Assembly: GCA_030837445.1 (NCBI GenBank)
Contig: JAUPKM010000482.1
Span: forward strand, 1-10,602
Length of the DNA stretch: 10,602 nt
Direction: 5' to 3'
Origin: Actinomycetota bacterium
Lineage (GTDB): Bacteria; Actinomycetota; Actinomycetes; S36-B12; UBA10799
The notes under the pieces are model-generated. The model was given only the letters and a program-made list of their open reading frames with translations. It had not been told where the DNA came from and searched no databases. Each line of letters opens with the position of its first letter. Positions within the stretch are counted from its first letter, which is position 1. Below, piece after piece: positions 1 to 6,238 of the stretch. A program made the position numbers and the translations under genes.

Positions 1-470
1 AACCCGATGAGGACCCAGGCGCCGCAACAGAAGGGCAGCAGCGGTCCCCATCGCAGGGATGGTCGACGGGAGGTAGTTGGGCGGTGCAGTCCGACCGCTA
101 GGAACAGTGCTAGCAGTGCGCCGGCGGTAGTGATGGACCGGAACATCGTGGGGCCAAGTTCTCCGAAGCTGATCTCAGCCTGGGCCAACACAACCTCAGC
201 GAGCCACTGCATTGACCGCCACGTCTGATTGGCGGGCAGAGTGGTCCACCCCGCACCGGCGTCGGTCAGACTCCGGCCGTGGAGCAGGTCGGCCCCGAGC
301 AACAGATGCCAACCAAGGTCGGCGTCGCGGTCCGGGCCGCCGGTCGTCGCCACCGCGCCAACGGCCACCGCCACCGCGACCAGAGTCGGACTGGTTCGCA
401 GGTGGCGGGGACGCGGACGGCGGCGTCGCCGGTGTTGGCGTCGCTGGCAAACGGCGGTGGTGCTGCTCAA
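1..470 (-). CDS. Polytopic membrane protein with GT-C-like N-terminus, partial (C-terminus outside window)
   Basis: An open frame of 156 codons runs off the left edge. A TAA lies immediately upstream of the TTG at 470, so TTG470 is the most upstream possible start. It overlaps the flp stop as TTGA, suggesting translational coupling to the pilin. The N-terminus is very Arg-rich (about residues 9-25, inside-positive). A hydrophobic segment follows (about 33-48), then a loop with the pattern D-A-D-L-G-W-H-L-L-L-G (about 53-63) and a later W...Q-W-L-A-E-V-V-L-A, then further hydrophobic segments. From memory, D-x-D-x-x-W-H followed by W..EWL is typical of the first outer loop of GT-C-fold (GT39-like) polyprenyl-phosphate-sugar transferases and related uncharacterised bacterial membrane proteins. 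A pilin-glycosylation role is inference from position only. It is not a recognisable TadV/CpaA prepilin peptidase. Confidence 0.6.
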   Translation of the reverse strand, partial: MSSTTAVCQRRQHRRRRRPRPRHLRTSPTLVAVAVAVGAVATTGGPDRDADLGWHLLLGADLLHGRSLTDAGAGWTTLPANQTWRSMQWLAEVVLAQAEISFGELGPTMFRSITTAGALLALFLAVGLHRPTTSRRPSLRWGPLLPFCCGAWVLIG

Positions 471-712
471 TTAGTGCTGGCGATGGATGATCCGACCTTG
501 GAGAACTGGCCGGACACCGTCTTGCCTACGAACGTCACCGCCACGATGATGACCGCCGCGATACCGGCGATCAGTAGTGCATATTCCACGGCTGAGGCGC
601 CACGGTCATCGCCGCGGCTGCACACCCTGGAGCGGATACGGGATATTTCCACCGCTGTGCAGTCGGTCGTGTCCCGACGATTCAACGCACTTTCCTGTGT
701 GCAGTCCTGCAC
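467..712 (-). CDS. flp: Flp/Fap-type (type IVb) pilin precursor
   Basis: This is the major-pilin subunit of a Tad pilus, 81 aa from GTG712. The processing motif is textbook: G38|A-S-A-V-E-Y, with Glu at mature position +5 and Tyr at +6, followed by a 20-residue hydrophobic helix (A-L-L-I-A-G-I-A-A-V...). The mature pilin would be 43 aa, as usual for Flp. GTG712 has a GGGGGAAG ribosome-binding site, but it implies a 38-residue leader, longer than normal. Internal starts TTG685 (preceded by AGGAAAG) and GTG652 (an 18-residue basic leader, but no Shine-Dalgarno) are alternatives. The gene has its own candidate promoter (776-820). It is followed by an overlapping membrane-protein gene. The prepilin peptidase that would cut it is not in the window. 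Confidence 0.92.
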   Translation of the reverse strand: MQDCTQESALNRRDTTDCTAVEISRIRSRVCSRGDDRGASAVEYALLIAGIAAVIIVAVTFVGKTVSGQFSKVGSSIASTN

Positions 713-737
713 TGTTCTTCCCCCTGGTTATCGACTG

Positions 738-754
738 CCCCGGCCGTGCCGGGG
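738..754 (-). promoter_or_regulatory. GC stem-loop in the flp leader
   Basis: A perfect 7-bp inverted repeat with a 3-nt loop (CCCCGGC / GCCGGGG) ends 25 nt upstream of the flp start, just before its RBS. It falls inside the predicted 5' leader of the flp transcript. No T-tract follows on the minus strand, so a conventional intrinsic terminator for the upstream response-regulator gene is unlikely, though a U-less actinobacterial terminator or attenuator is possible. A 5' stabilising hairpin is another possibility. Confidence 0.45.
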
Positions 755-775
755 ACAGCAGTTGCGGCGTACACC

Positions 776-820
776 AGCCTAGGCAGATTCGCGACCGACC
801 CGTTCGCAGTTGTCCACAGG
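776..820 (-). promoter_or_regulatory. Candidate activator-dependent promoter of flp (12-bp box + TAGGCT)
   Basis: On the minus strand, CCTGTGGACAAC (820-809) is followed after 27 nt by TAGGCT (781-776), which fits the actinobacterial TANNNT -10. No -35-like hexamer sits at the expected spacing (AACGGG is at that place). The implied start near 769 puts the box centre at about -45. The same box, same spacing and a similar hexamer occur upstream of cpaE. Not experimentally known; inferred from the repeat. Confidence 0.5.
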
Positions 821-854
821 TACGAATCGGTGCGGCGGCGCGAGGATGCGCGAA

Positions 855-1499
855 TCAGATCGGCGGCGCCTGCTGGTTCTTCAGCAGACCGGCCCGAAGC
901 GCGGTCATCAGGGCCTGTGCCCGGTTGGCGGCGCCCAACTTGTCGTACAACTTGGAGATGTGAGTCTTCGTCGTGCTCTCCGAGATGAACAGTCGCTGCG
1001 AGATCAACGAGACCGAGAGTCCATCGGCCAGCAGGTCCAACACTTCCCGTTCGCGGGGACTCAGTTGTGGTCCCTGCGGGGCGAGTCGCCGACGCATCGC
1101 ATCTGCCAAATCTGTGGCGCTGAAGGAACCTGGCATCGAGGCGGCATGACGTGCCGCCGACACGACTTCCTCGGTGGGGGCGTTCTTCGGGACGAAGGCG
1201 GATGCGCCGGCGTCCAGGGCGGCGAACAGTTGCTCGTCGCCGGCGTACATGGTGAGGATCACGATCCCGAGGTCTTGGTTGGCGGACCGGGCGCGTGCCG
1301 CTGCCTCGATACCGGAGCCGTCGGGCAGTCGGACATCGAAAATGACTACGTCGGGGGCGAGCAGGCCGATCAGCCGCGATGCCTCCGATACTGACCCGGC
1401 CTCGCCGACGACCTCGAAGTCGTCCTGCCGTTCGAAGGCTCGTCGGAGCCCCTGCCTAATGATTTCGTGATCGTCGACCAGCAGCACCTTCGTACTCAC
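855..1499 (-). CDS. NarL/LuxR-family two-component response regulator
   Basis: 214 aa. Residues 4-120 form a receiver domain: acidic pocket D9-D10, phospho-acceptor D55 (V-I-F-D-V-R-L-P-D-G), T83 and K105. Residues about 146-206 form a LuxR/GerE helix-turn-helix starting L-S-P-R-E-R-E-V-L and including S-E-S-T-T-K-T-H-I-S-K-L-Y-D-K-L. The protein therefore receives phosphate from a kinase and binds DNA. GTG1499 is chosen as start because it shares one base with the stop of the kinase gene (TAGTG), has AAGGGAG four nt upstream, and the receiver starts at once (S-T-K-V-L-L-V-D-D). The frame stays open upstream to 1820, but that extension is basic, low-complexity and lies inside the kinase gene. 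Cognate pair with the upstream kinase; its place inside the Tad locus suggests it controls pilus genes. Confidence 0.93.
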   Translation of the reverse strand: MSTKVLLVDDHEIIRQGLRRAFERQDDFEVVGEAGSVSEASRLIGLLAPDVVIFDVRLPDGSGIEAAARARSANQDLGIVILTMYAGDEQLFAALDAGASAFVPKNAPTEEVVSAARHAASMPGSFSATDLADAMRRRLAPQGPQLSPREREVLDLLADGLSVSLISQRLFISESTTKTHISKLYDKLGAANRAQALMTALRAGLLKNQQAPPI

Positions 1500-3259
1500 T
1501 AGGCTCCCTTCGTCTTGACCGTGCGACCGCTGCGACCGCGACCGCTGGACTTGCCGACGGCCGCCGGTAACTCCTGGTCTGATAATGCCGTGCCATCCAG
1601 GCTGGCGGGCGGTTCCTGCAGTAATGGTTCGCCGACGACCAGGTCGATCACAGTGCCGCCGCCGACTCGGCTGCGGATATCGAGCCGGCCCCCGATCCGG
1701 GTGGCCCGTTCCTGCATGATTTCCAGCCCATAGCTGTCCTGTCGGCGCTTGGCGATACCGGCGCCGTCGTCGGCGACCCGGACTGATGCCCCCGGTGGGT
1801 TCGTCCGCAGCGTCACCCACAGGTTCTTGGCCCGGGAGTGGCGACGGGCATTGGTGACCGACTCCTGCACGATCCGCATGATCTCCACCTCGACGTCGGC
1901 AGGTAGCCGCGCAGTGCTCTCGTCCAGGCTGATGTGGACGCTCATTCCCGCCCGCGCTCCGACCTGTCGGACGTAGTCCGACATCGACGCTCCCAGTCGG
2001 GCGCCCGGCTCGACCACGGTCCGAAGCTCGAAGATGCTCAGCCGAAGTTCGGAAACGACTCGACCGAGTTCCTCCCGGACTGTGCGCAGGTCCTCCTCCA
2101 GGGCTGGGTCAGTCTCCCGGGCGGCGATATCGTCGACGACGTAGGCCAGCCCGGCGATCTCCTGGGCGATACCGTCGTGAATCTCCCGCGCGAGCCGTCG
2201 ACGCTCCTCGGTGGTGGCCAGCAGTCGAACATCGCCGAACACGAAGGCGGTGTCGAGCATCAACGCCGAGTCCTCGACGATCTCCTGGGTGCGATCGAGT
2301 TGTTCCGCCGTCCAAGGGGTGTCGCGCTGGAGTGCCACCAACCCGATCCGGGCATCGCCGAGGCGCATCGGGATCAGCGCCCGAAATGCCCTGTGCTGCC
2401 CGCTGACACTGGACGAACTTCCGGTACGGGGGTCGATCCAGACCATTGCCTGGGCTGCCGCGGAGGTGTCATCGACCCGCCGCACCAGCCACGAATCCCG
2501 TTCCGGGAACCACGGTGGGCTGTCGGCCCCGACCACAGCCAGCGGTTGCGGTGGGCCGTCGAGCTCAGTCCGCAGCAGGGTTGCGCTGTCGTAGGCCACC
2601 TCTTTTCGGATCAACTCCAACAGGGTGCTGGCGGTGGTCACCTCGTCCAGTCCGCTAGGCAATTCCCGGGTGACGTCGCGCAACTGGGTCAGCAGAATAT
2701 TTGCCGTCTCATAGCGGCTCGGGCTCGCCCGGACGTGCTTCTGCCAAGCGCGCGCCCAGCTTCCGGCTAGCACTCCCAGCACCGACAGCAGCAGCCACTC
2801 GGTCAGCTGCAGGCTGGTCACCCGATCCATCCCGGTGCTCAGGCCTTGCGCCGCGATCAGAGTCACGGCCGCGGCTCCCAGCGACGCTAGACCCCGAGAC
2901 AGTCCCACGAGTGCGGCCGAGGCTGCGGCGGCCGTCAACAGGTAGGGAAGAAACGGTGCCGGCAGCGGGGTCTGCAACCCCAACAGCAGCCCGACCGCCG
3001 CGAGCTCGATGGTGGGTAGCCAACGTTTGAAGTCGGTCGACCGCCAGTTGTGCTCGACCAACCAGGTCAGCCCGGTCAGCATCAATGCCAAGGGCCATTC
3101 CTCGCTGATACTTCCCTGCAGCGCGGCGATCACCAGTCCCAGCACGATCGCCCCGAGCCTCAGTGCCACGCCGAGGGTTCGCAGCGAGTCGCCGCGGCGC
3201 AGCCGAGACTGCCAGGAGGTCATGGGAGGAGACTGACACGAAACGTGCCCCGCCACCAC
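1499..3259 (-). CDS. NarL/DegS-type membrane sensor histidine kinase (HisKA_3)
   Basis: 586 aa from GTG3259. The N-terminal 30-172 is hydrophobic, with about five or six membrane segments. A GAF-like cytosolic sensor domain follows (about 200-340). The dimerisation/phospho-acceptor box E-R-R-R-L-A-R-E-I-H-D-G has H361. The ATPase domain has an N box (Q-E-S-V-T-N-A-R-R-H-S, about 465-475), D-D-G-A-G-I (498-502), G-L-x-x-M-x-E-R (511-518) and G-G-G-T (533-536). This is the HisKA_3/HATPase architecture that pairs with LuxR-type regulators, and such a regulator follows with a 1-bp overlap. A basic Ser/Arg/Lys tail ends the protein. Its sensed signal cannot be told. The start is uncertain: GTG3259, GTG3256 and ATG3223 all lack a strong Shine-Dalgarno. 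The 75-nt gap behind tadC shows no convincing promoter or terminator, so it is probably in the tad operon. Confidence 0.92.
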   Translation of the reverse strand: MVAGHVSCQSPPMTSWQSRLRRGDSLRTLGVALRLGAIVLGLVIAALQGSISEEWPLALMLTGLTWLVEHNWRSTDFKRWLPTIELAAVGLLLGLQTPLPAPFLPYLLTAAAASAALVGLSRGLASLGAAAVTLIAAQGLSTGMDRVTSLQLTEWLLLSVLGVLAGSWARAWQKHVRASPSRYETANILLTQLRDVTRELPSGLDEVTTASTLLELIRKEVAYDSATLLRTELDGPPQPLAVVGADSPPWFPERDSWLVRRVDDTSAAAQAMVWIDPRTGSSSSVSGQHRAFRALIPMRLGDARIGLVALQRDTPWTAEQLDRTQEIVEDSALMLDTAFVFGDVRLLATTEERRRLAREIHDGIAQEIAGLAYVVDDIAARETDPALEEDLRTVREELGRVVSELRLSIFELRTVVEPGARLGASMSDYVRQVGARAGMSVHISLDESTARLPADVEVEIMRIVQESVTNARRHSRAKNLWVTLRTNPPGASVRVADDGAGIAKRRQDSYGLEIMQERATRIGGRLDIRSRVGGGTVIDLVVGEPLLQEPPASLDGTALSDQELPAAVGKSSGRGRSGRTVKTKGA

Positions 3260-3334
3260 TAGTTGGCGACCTCGCGGTGACAGCGGGGCCGGTGGCGGGT
3301 CGTCAGGGGCACCGTCCGTCAGCCGCTCCGTCCC

Positions 3335-3973
3335 TCAGTCGCCGGCCAGTTGGTCGACGATTGTCAGCGCTGCCGGTCCGACGACGACGATCAACAGGGC
3401 AGGCAGCAGACAGGCAATCAATGGGAACAGCACCTTTATGGGGATCTTGTGCGCCTGTTCGGAGATTCGAAGTCGACGGGTGTCACGGGCATGCTCGGCT
3501 TGAGCCCGTAGCACTGGTGTCAGTGACAGCCCGAGTTCCTGGGACTGGTTCACCGAGGCGACGAAATGGCGCACCTCCGGTGTCGGATTGCGCAACGCCA
3601 TCGTTGCCAGCGCTGACGCCAGCGGGTCACCGAGGCGAACATCACTGATCACCCGGCGCCACTCCGCGGAGAGGGTTCCCTGGGTGTGTTCAGTGACATG
3701 GTCCAGCGCAGCCTGGAAACCCATCCCCGCCTCCACACAGATACAGAGCAAGTCCACGGTCTCCGGGAACTCCCGCGTCACCTCGATCTGGCGGCTGCGA
3801 CGATTGCGCGCCGCGCGGTAGCCGGGCCACAAGGTCACCCCGAACCCGGCAACGACGGCCAGAAAGGTGGCCCGGTCCCCGCCCACGCCCAGCGCGAGCA
3901 GGACGACAAGCAGCGTGAGTACGACGCTCGCGGCTGCCAGCGATCGTCGGCGAGTGGGCCTGATCCAGATCAC
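3335..3973 (-). CDS. tadC: TadC-like inner-membrane platform protein (T2SS F family)
   Basis: 212 aa, starting at GTG3973, one nt after the tadB stop. It has an N-terminal membrane segment pair (about 11-50), a cytosolic T2SSF domain (about 70-180) containing F-P-E-T-V-D-L-L and E-A-G-M-G-F-Q-A-A-L, and the C-terminal signature K-I-P-I-K-V-L-F-P-L followed by a long hydrophobic segment ending V-V-G-P-A-A-L (179-203). These are characteristic of TadC. With TadB it forms the membrane platform on which the TadA ATPase acts to assemble Flp pili. It is shorter than proteobacterial TadC (about 290-320 aa), as is common for actinobacterial copies, so I do not call it truncated. Confidence 0.93.
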   Translation of the reverse strand: MIWIRPTRRRSLAAASVVLTLLVVLLALGVGGDRATFLAVVAGFGVTLWPGYRAARNRRSRQIEVTREFPETVDLLCICVEAGMGFQAALDHVTEHTQGTLSAEWRRVISDVRLGDPLASALATMALRNPTPEVRHFVASVNQSQELGLSLTPVLRAQAEHARDTRRLRISEQAHKIPIKVLFPLIACLLPALLIVVVGPAALTIVDQLAGD

Positions 3974-3974
3974 C

Positions 3975-4745
3975 CTAAACCTCGAGTCGGATCGCTCGCC
4001 GCAGCCAGAGGCTGCCCAGCGCGAACAGTAAGATCGCCGCCCCGATCAGCATCCAGCCGCGTTGGTCGGCGACGAGCGGCTGAAGGTGCTCCGGGCGCAG
4101 TACCAGCAGCAGGGCCACGAAACCGATGGGCAGCGCGGCCAGCACCCAAGCCGACAGCCGACCCTCGGCGGCCAACACCCGGGCGGTACGCCGTAGCGTC
4201 TCTCGTTCCCGAAGGGTCCCGGCGATGGTGCGCAGTAGCTGTCCCAGGTCGCCGCCGATTCGGCTGTTGATGCGCACTGCGATCACCACCCACGTCAGAT
4301 CCTTGCTGCGCAGTCGTTCGGCCGCTGCGGCCAGAGCATCCGGTACGGATTCGCCAAGTCGGATCATCGCCTCGACCCGGCCGAGTTCGCCGGCCAGCGG
4401 TCCGCCGGCGCGCACCGCCGAACCGATTGACTGGCCCAGCGAGTGACCTGCTCCCAGCGATGCGGCCATCAGCGTCAACGCGTCCGGCAGGGCCTCCGTG
4501 CAGGCGCGGCGGTACCGCGCCGCCGAGGCGAGCACAACTACCCGAAGCACGGCAGGCGTCAGCAGCACCCCGACCAGCAGGCCTGGCCAGGACATCAGGA
4601 AGTAGCCGGCAGCTGCGCTGCCGAGGATTGCCAGCGCCAGCCAACTGCGCCACTTGGTGGGCCGGTTGAGTCGCTCGTCCCCAAGCCGCTGCCAGGACGA
4701 TTCCGTGACCGTGTCCAGCCAACGACTGCCTGTCGACGTGGTCAT
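3975..4745 (-). CDS. tadB: TadB-like inner-membrane platform protein (T2SS F family)
   Basis: 256 aa. Two N-terminal hydrophobic segments (about 33-51 and 54-75) are followed by a T2SSF domain (about 85-195) with A-L-P-D-A-L-T-L-M-A-A-S-L-G-A-G-H-S-L and the typical G-G-D-L-G-Q-L-L-R-T-I-A-G-T-L-R-E-R. Two C-terminal membrane segments follow (about 197-217 and 231-249). It is the partner of TadC in the pilus assembly platform. ATG4745 overlaps the tadA stop as ATGA, and tadC begins one nt after its stop, so tadA-tadB-tadC form one coupled unit. TadB rather than TadC is assigned because it directly follows tadA and has the G-G-D-L-G motif with two terminal membrane segments. Confidence 0.93.
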   Translation of the reverse strand: MTTSTGSRWLDTVTESSWQRLGDERLNRPTKWRSWLALAILGSAAAGYFLMSWPGLLVGVLLTPAVLRVVVLASAARYRRACTEALPDALTLMAASLGAGHSLGQSIGSAVRAGGPLAGELGRVEAMIRLGESVPDALAAAAERLRSKDLTWVVIAVRINSRIGGDLGQLLRTIAGTLRERETLRRTARVLAAEGRLSAWVLAALPIGFVALLLVLRPEHLQPLVADQRGWMLIGAAILLFALGSLWLRRAIRLEV

Positions 4746-6238
4746 CGAGGCACCTGCGTGGAGTCGGTAGCCATGTCCGGCGGAGTCGGATCAGCCGGAC
4801 CCGATGTTGGCGGTTGGCGTAATCGCGGTCCGGCCAGATGGGAGATACGTGGCCAGAAGCCGGGTTCGAACCCTGAGGCTCGAAGTCGGGTGCCGCATTC
4901 CGTCAACTCGAACAAGGACTGCAGCGTCACCACATCCCCTTCCATCCCGACGATCTCCGCGATATCGACCACCCGCCGGCTGCCGGAGGCATCGCGCTGC
5001 AGGTGCACCACCAGATCGATGCCGTGGCCGATCTGGTCGCGTACCGCCCGTACCGGGATATCGACGCCGGAGATGAGCACCATGGTCTCGATGCGTCGCA
5101 GCGCATCTCGAACGGAACTCGCGTGCACAGTGCCCAATGAGCCATCGTGGCCGGTGTTCATGGCCGCCAACATGTCCAGCGCGGCACCGTCCCGGACTTC
5201 CCCGATGATGATCCGATCGGGGCGCATCCGCAGGGCGTTGCGCAGCAGATCTCGGATACCGACCTCGCCGCTGCCCGACACTGAGGCCGGTCGGGACTCC
5301 AACCGCACCAGGTGCTCGTGGTCCAGTTGCAGCTCGGCGGCATCCTCGATCGTGATCAATCGCTCGTTCTCGGGGATGAAGGACGACAATGCGCTGAGCA
5401 TGGTTGTCTTGCCCGAGCCAGTGCCGCCCGAGACCAGGATGTTCAACCGACCGGCGACGCAGAGGGCAAGGAGCCCGGCGGCGTCCTGGCTGAGAGTGCC
5501 CAGCCCCACCAGATCGTTCATTGTGATCGGGTCTCGACTGAACCTGCGCACCGTGAGGCTGGTGCCGTCGATGGCCACCGGCGGCACGATTGCATTGACC
5601 CGGGAACCGTCCTGCAGCCGGGCGTCGACCATCGGGGAGCTCTCATCAATCCGGCGCCCCACCCGGGCCACGATTCGGTCGATGGTGCGACGGAGGTGGG
5701 ACTCATCATCGAACCGGGTGACGTCTCGCATCACCACACCGGCCCGCTCGACATAGACCGTGTCCGCGCCGTTGACCATGATCTCGCCAATGGTGTCGTC
5801 GCGCAGAAGCGGTTCCAGCGGCCCCAACCCGAGGGCGTCGTCGAGGACCAGTTGGGCCAGCTCAGCTCTAACTGAACCGGGCAGATCTCGCCCGCGGTCG
5901 GTCAGGGAGCGCTCGACCACCTGTGCTGCCCGGGAACGCAACTCGGACTCATCCAGACGATCCTCGGTCAGATCCGCACCCAGAGTCAGCACTACGTCGG
6001 CCCGGATTTGGTCTCGTAACGCCATCATCCGGCTGGGCGTCACAGTGGGCTCATTGCCTGGAACCCCCGCGCCGGCTGCAGCAGGGAGCCGAACAGGCGG
6101 ATAGCCGAAGCCGGTGTCGGCGTTCGGGTCTGCGGTCGGCGGGGCCGGCGGGCGGACCGCCAGCGGCGAAGGGGTAGCGGTGGCCGGTCGCGGATCCGGT
6201 TCGCCGCGGACAGCCGCAAGTCGAGCCGCGAGGCTCAT
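4742..6238 (-). CDS. tadA: TadA/CpaF secretion ATPase of the Tad pilus
   Basis: 498 aa. This is the type II/IV secretion-superfamily hexameric ATPase that powers Flp pilus assembly at the inner face of the membrane. Residues about 15-70 are a Pro/Ala-rich, probably disordered N-terminus. An all-alpha N-terminal domain and the conserved L-G-P-L-E-P-L-L-R-D-D-T-I-G-E-I-M-V-N-G (138-157) follow. Walker A is G-G-T-G-S-G-K-T (271-278), the Asp box is I-T-I-E-D-A-A-E-L (from 295), Walker B is R-P-D-R-I-I-I-G-E-V-R (339-349, E347), and the His box G-H-D-G-S-L-G-T-V-H-A spans 363-373. All catalytic boxes are intact. ATG6238 overlaps the cpaE stop as ATGA, with AGGAAGG upstream. The Pro-rich C-terminal tail (about 475-498) is variable. 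Confidence 0.97.
   Translation of the reverse strand: MSLAARLAAVRGEPDPRPATATPSPLAVRPPAPPTADPNADTGFGYPPVRLPAAAGAGVPGNEPTVTPSRMMALRDQIRADVVLTLGADLTEDRLDESELRSRAAQVVERSLTDRGRDLPGSVRAELAQLVLDDALGLGPLEPLLRDDTIGEIMVNGADTVYVERAGVVMRDVTRFDDESHLRRTIDRIVARVGRRIDESSPMVDARLQDGSRVNAIVPPVAIDGTSLTVRRFSRDPITMNDLVGLGTLSQDAAGLLALCVAGRLNILVSGGTGSGKTTMLSALSSFIPENERLITIEDAAELQLDHEHLVRLESRPASVSGSGEVGIRDLLRNALRMRPDRIIIGEVRDGAALDMLAAMNTGHDGSLGTVHASSVRDALRRIETMVLISGVDIPVRAVRDQIGHGIDLVVHLQRDASGSRRVVDIAEIVGMEGDVVTLQSLFELTECGTRLRASGFEPGFWPRISHLAGPRLRQPPTSGPADPTPPDMATDSTQVPR

Noticed and set aside
1500..1820. N-terminal extension of the response regulator frame
   Set aside because: The extension is Arg/Gly-rich and overlaps the kinase ATPase domain. 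The receiver domain begins exactly at GTG1499, which has an RBS and a 1-bp overlap.
3260..3334. Spacer between tadC and the histidine kinase as a promoter or terminator
   Set aside because: No stable hairpin with tract and no -10/-35 pair was seen, and the 12-bp box is absent. I treat the genes as one operon.
4862..4873. GGGTTCGAACCC, resembling the T-loop arm of a tRNA
   Set aside because: It lies inside the intact tadA reading frame, codes G-F-E-P, and no acceptor, D or anticodon arms or CCA-type end can be built around it.
4443..5756. A 437-codon plus-strand open frame opposite tadA and tadB
   Set aside because: It is a high-G+C shadow of intact minus-strand genes with complete Walker and T2SSF motifs. 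Its translation is Arg/Ser-rich with no recognisable domain.
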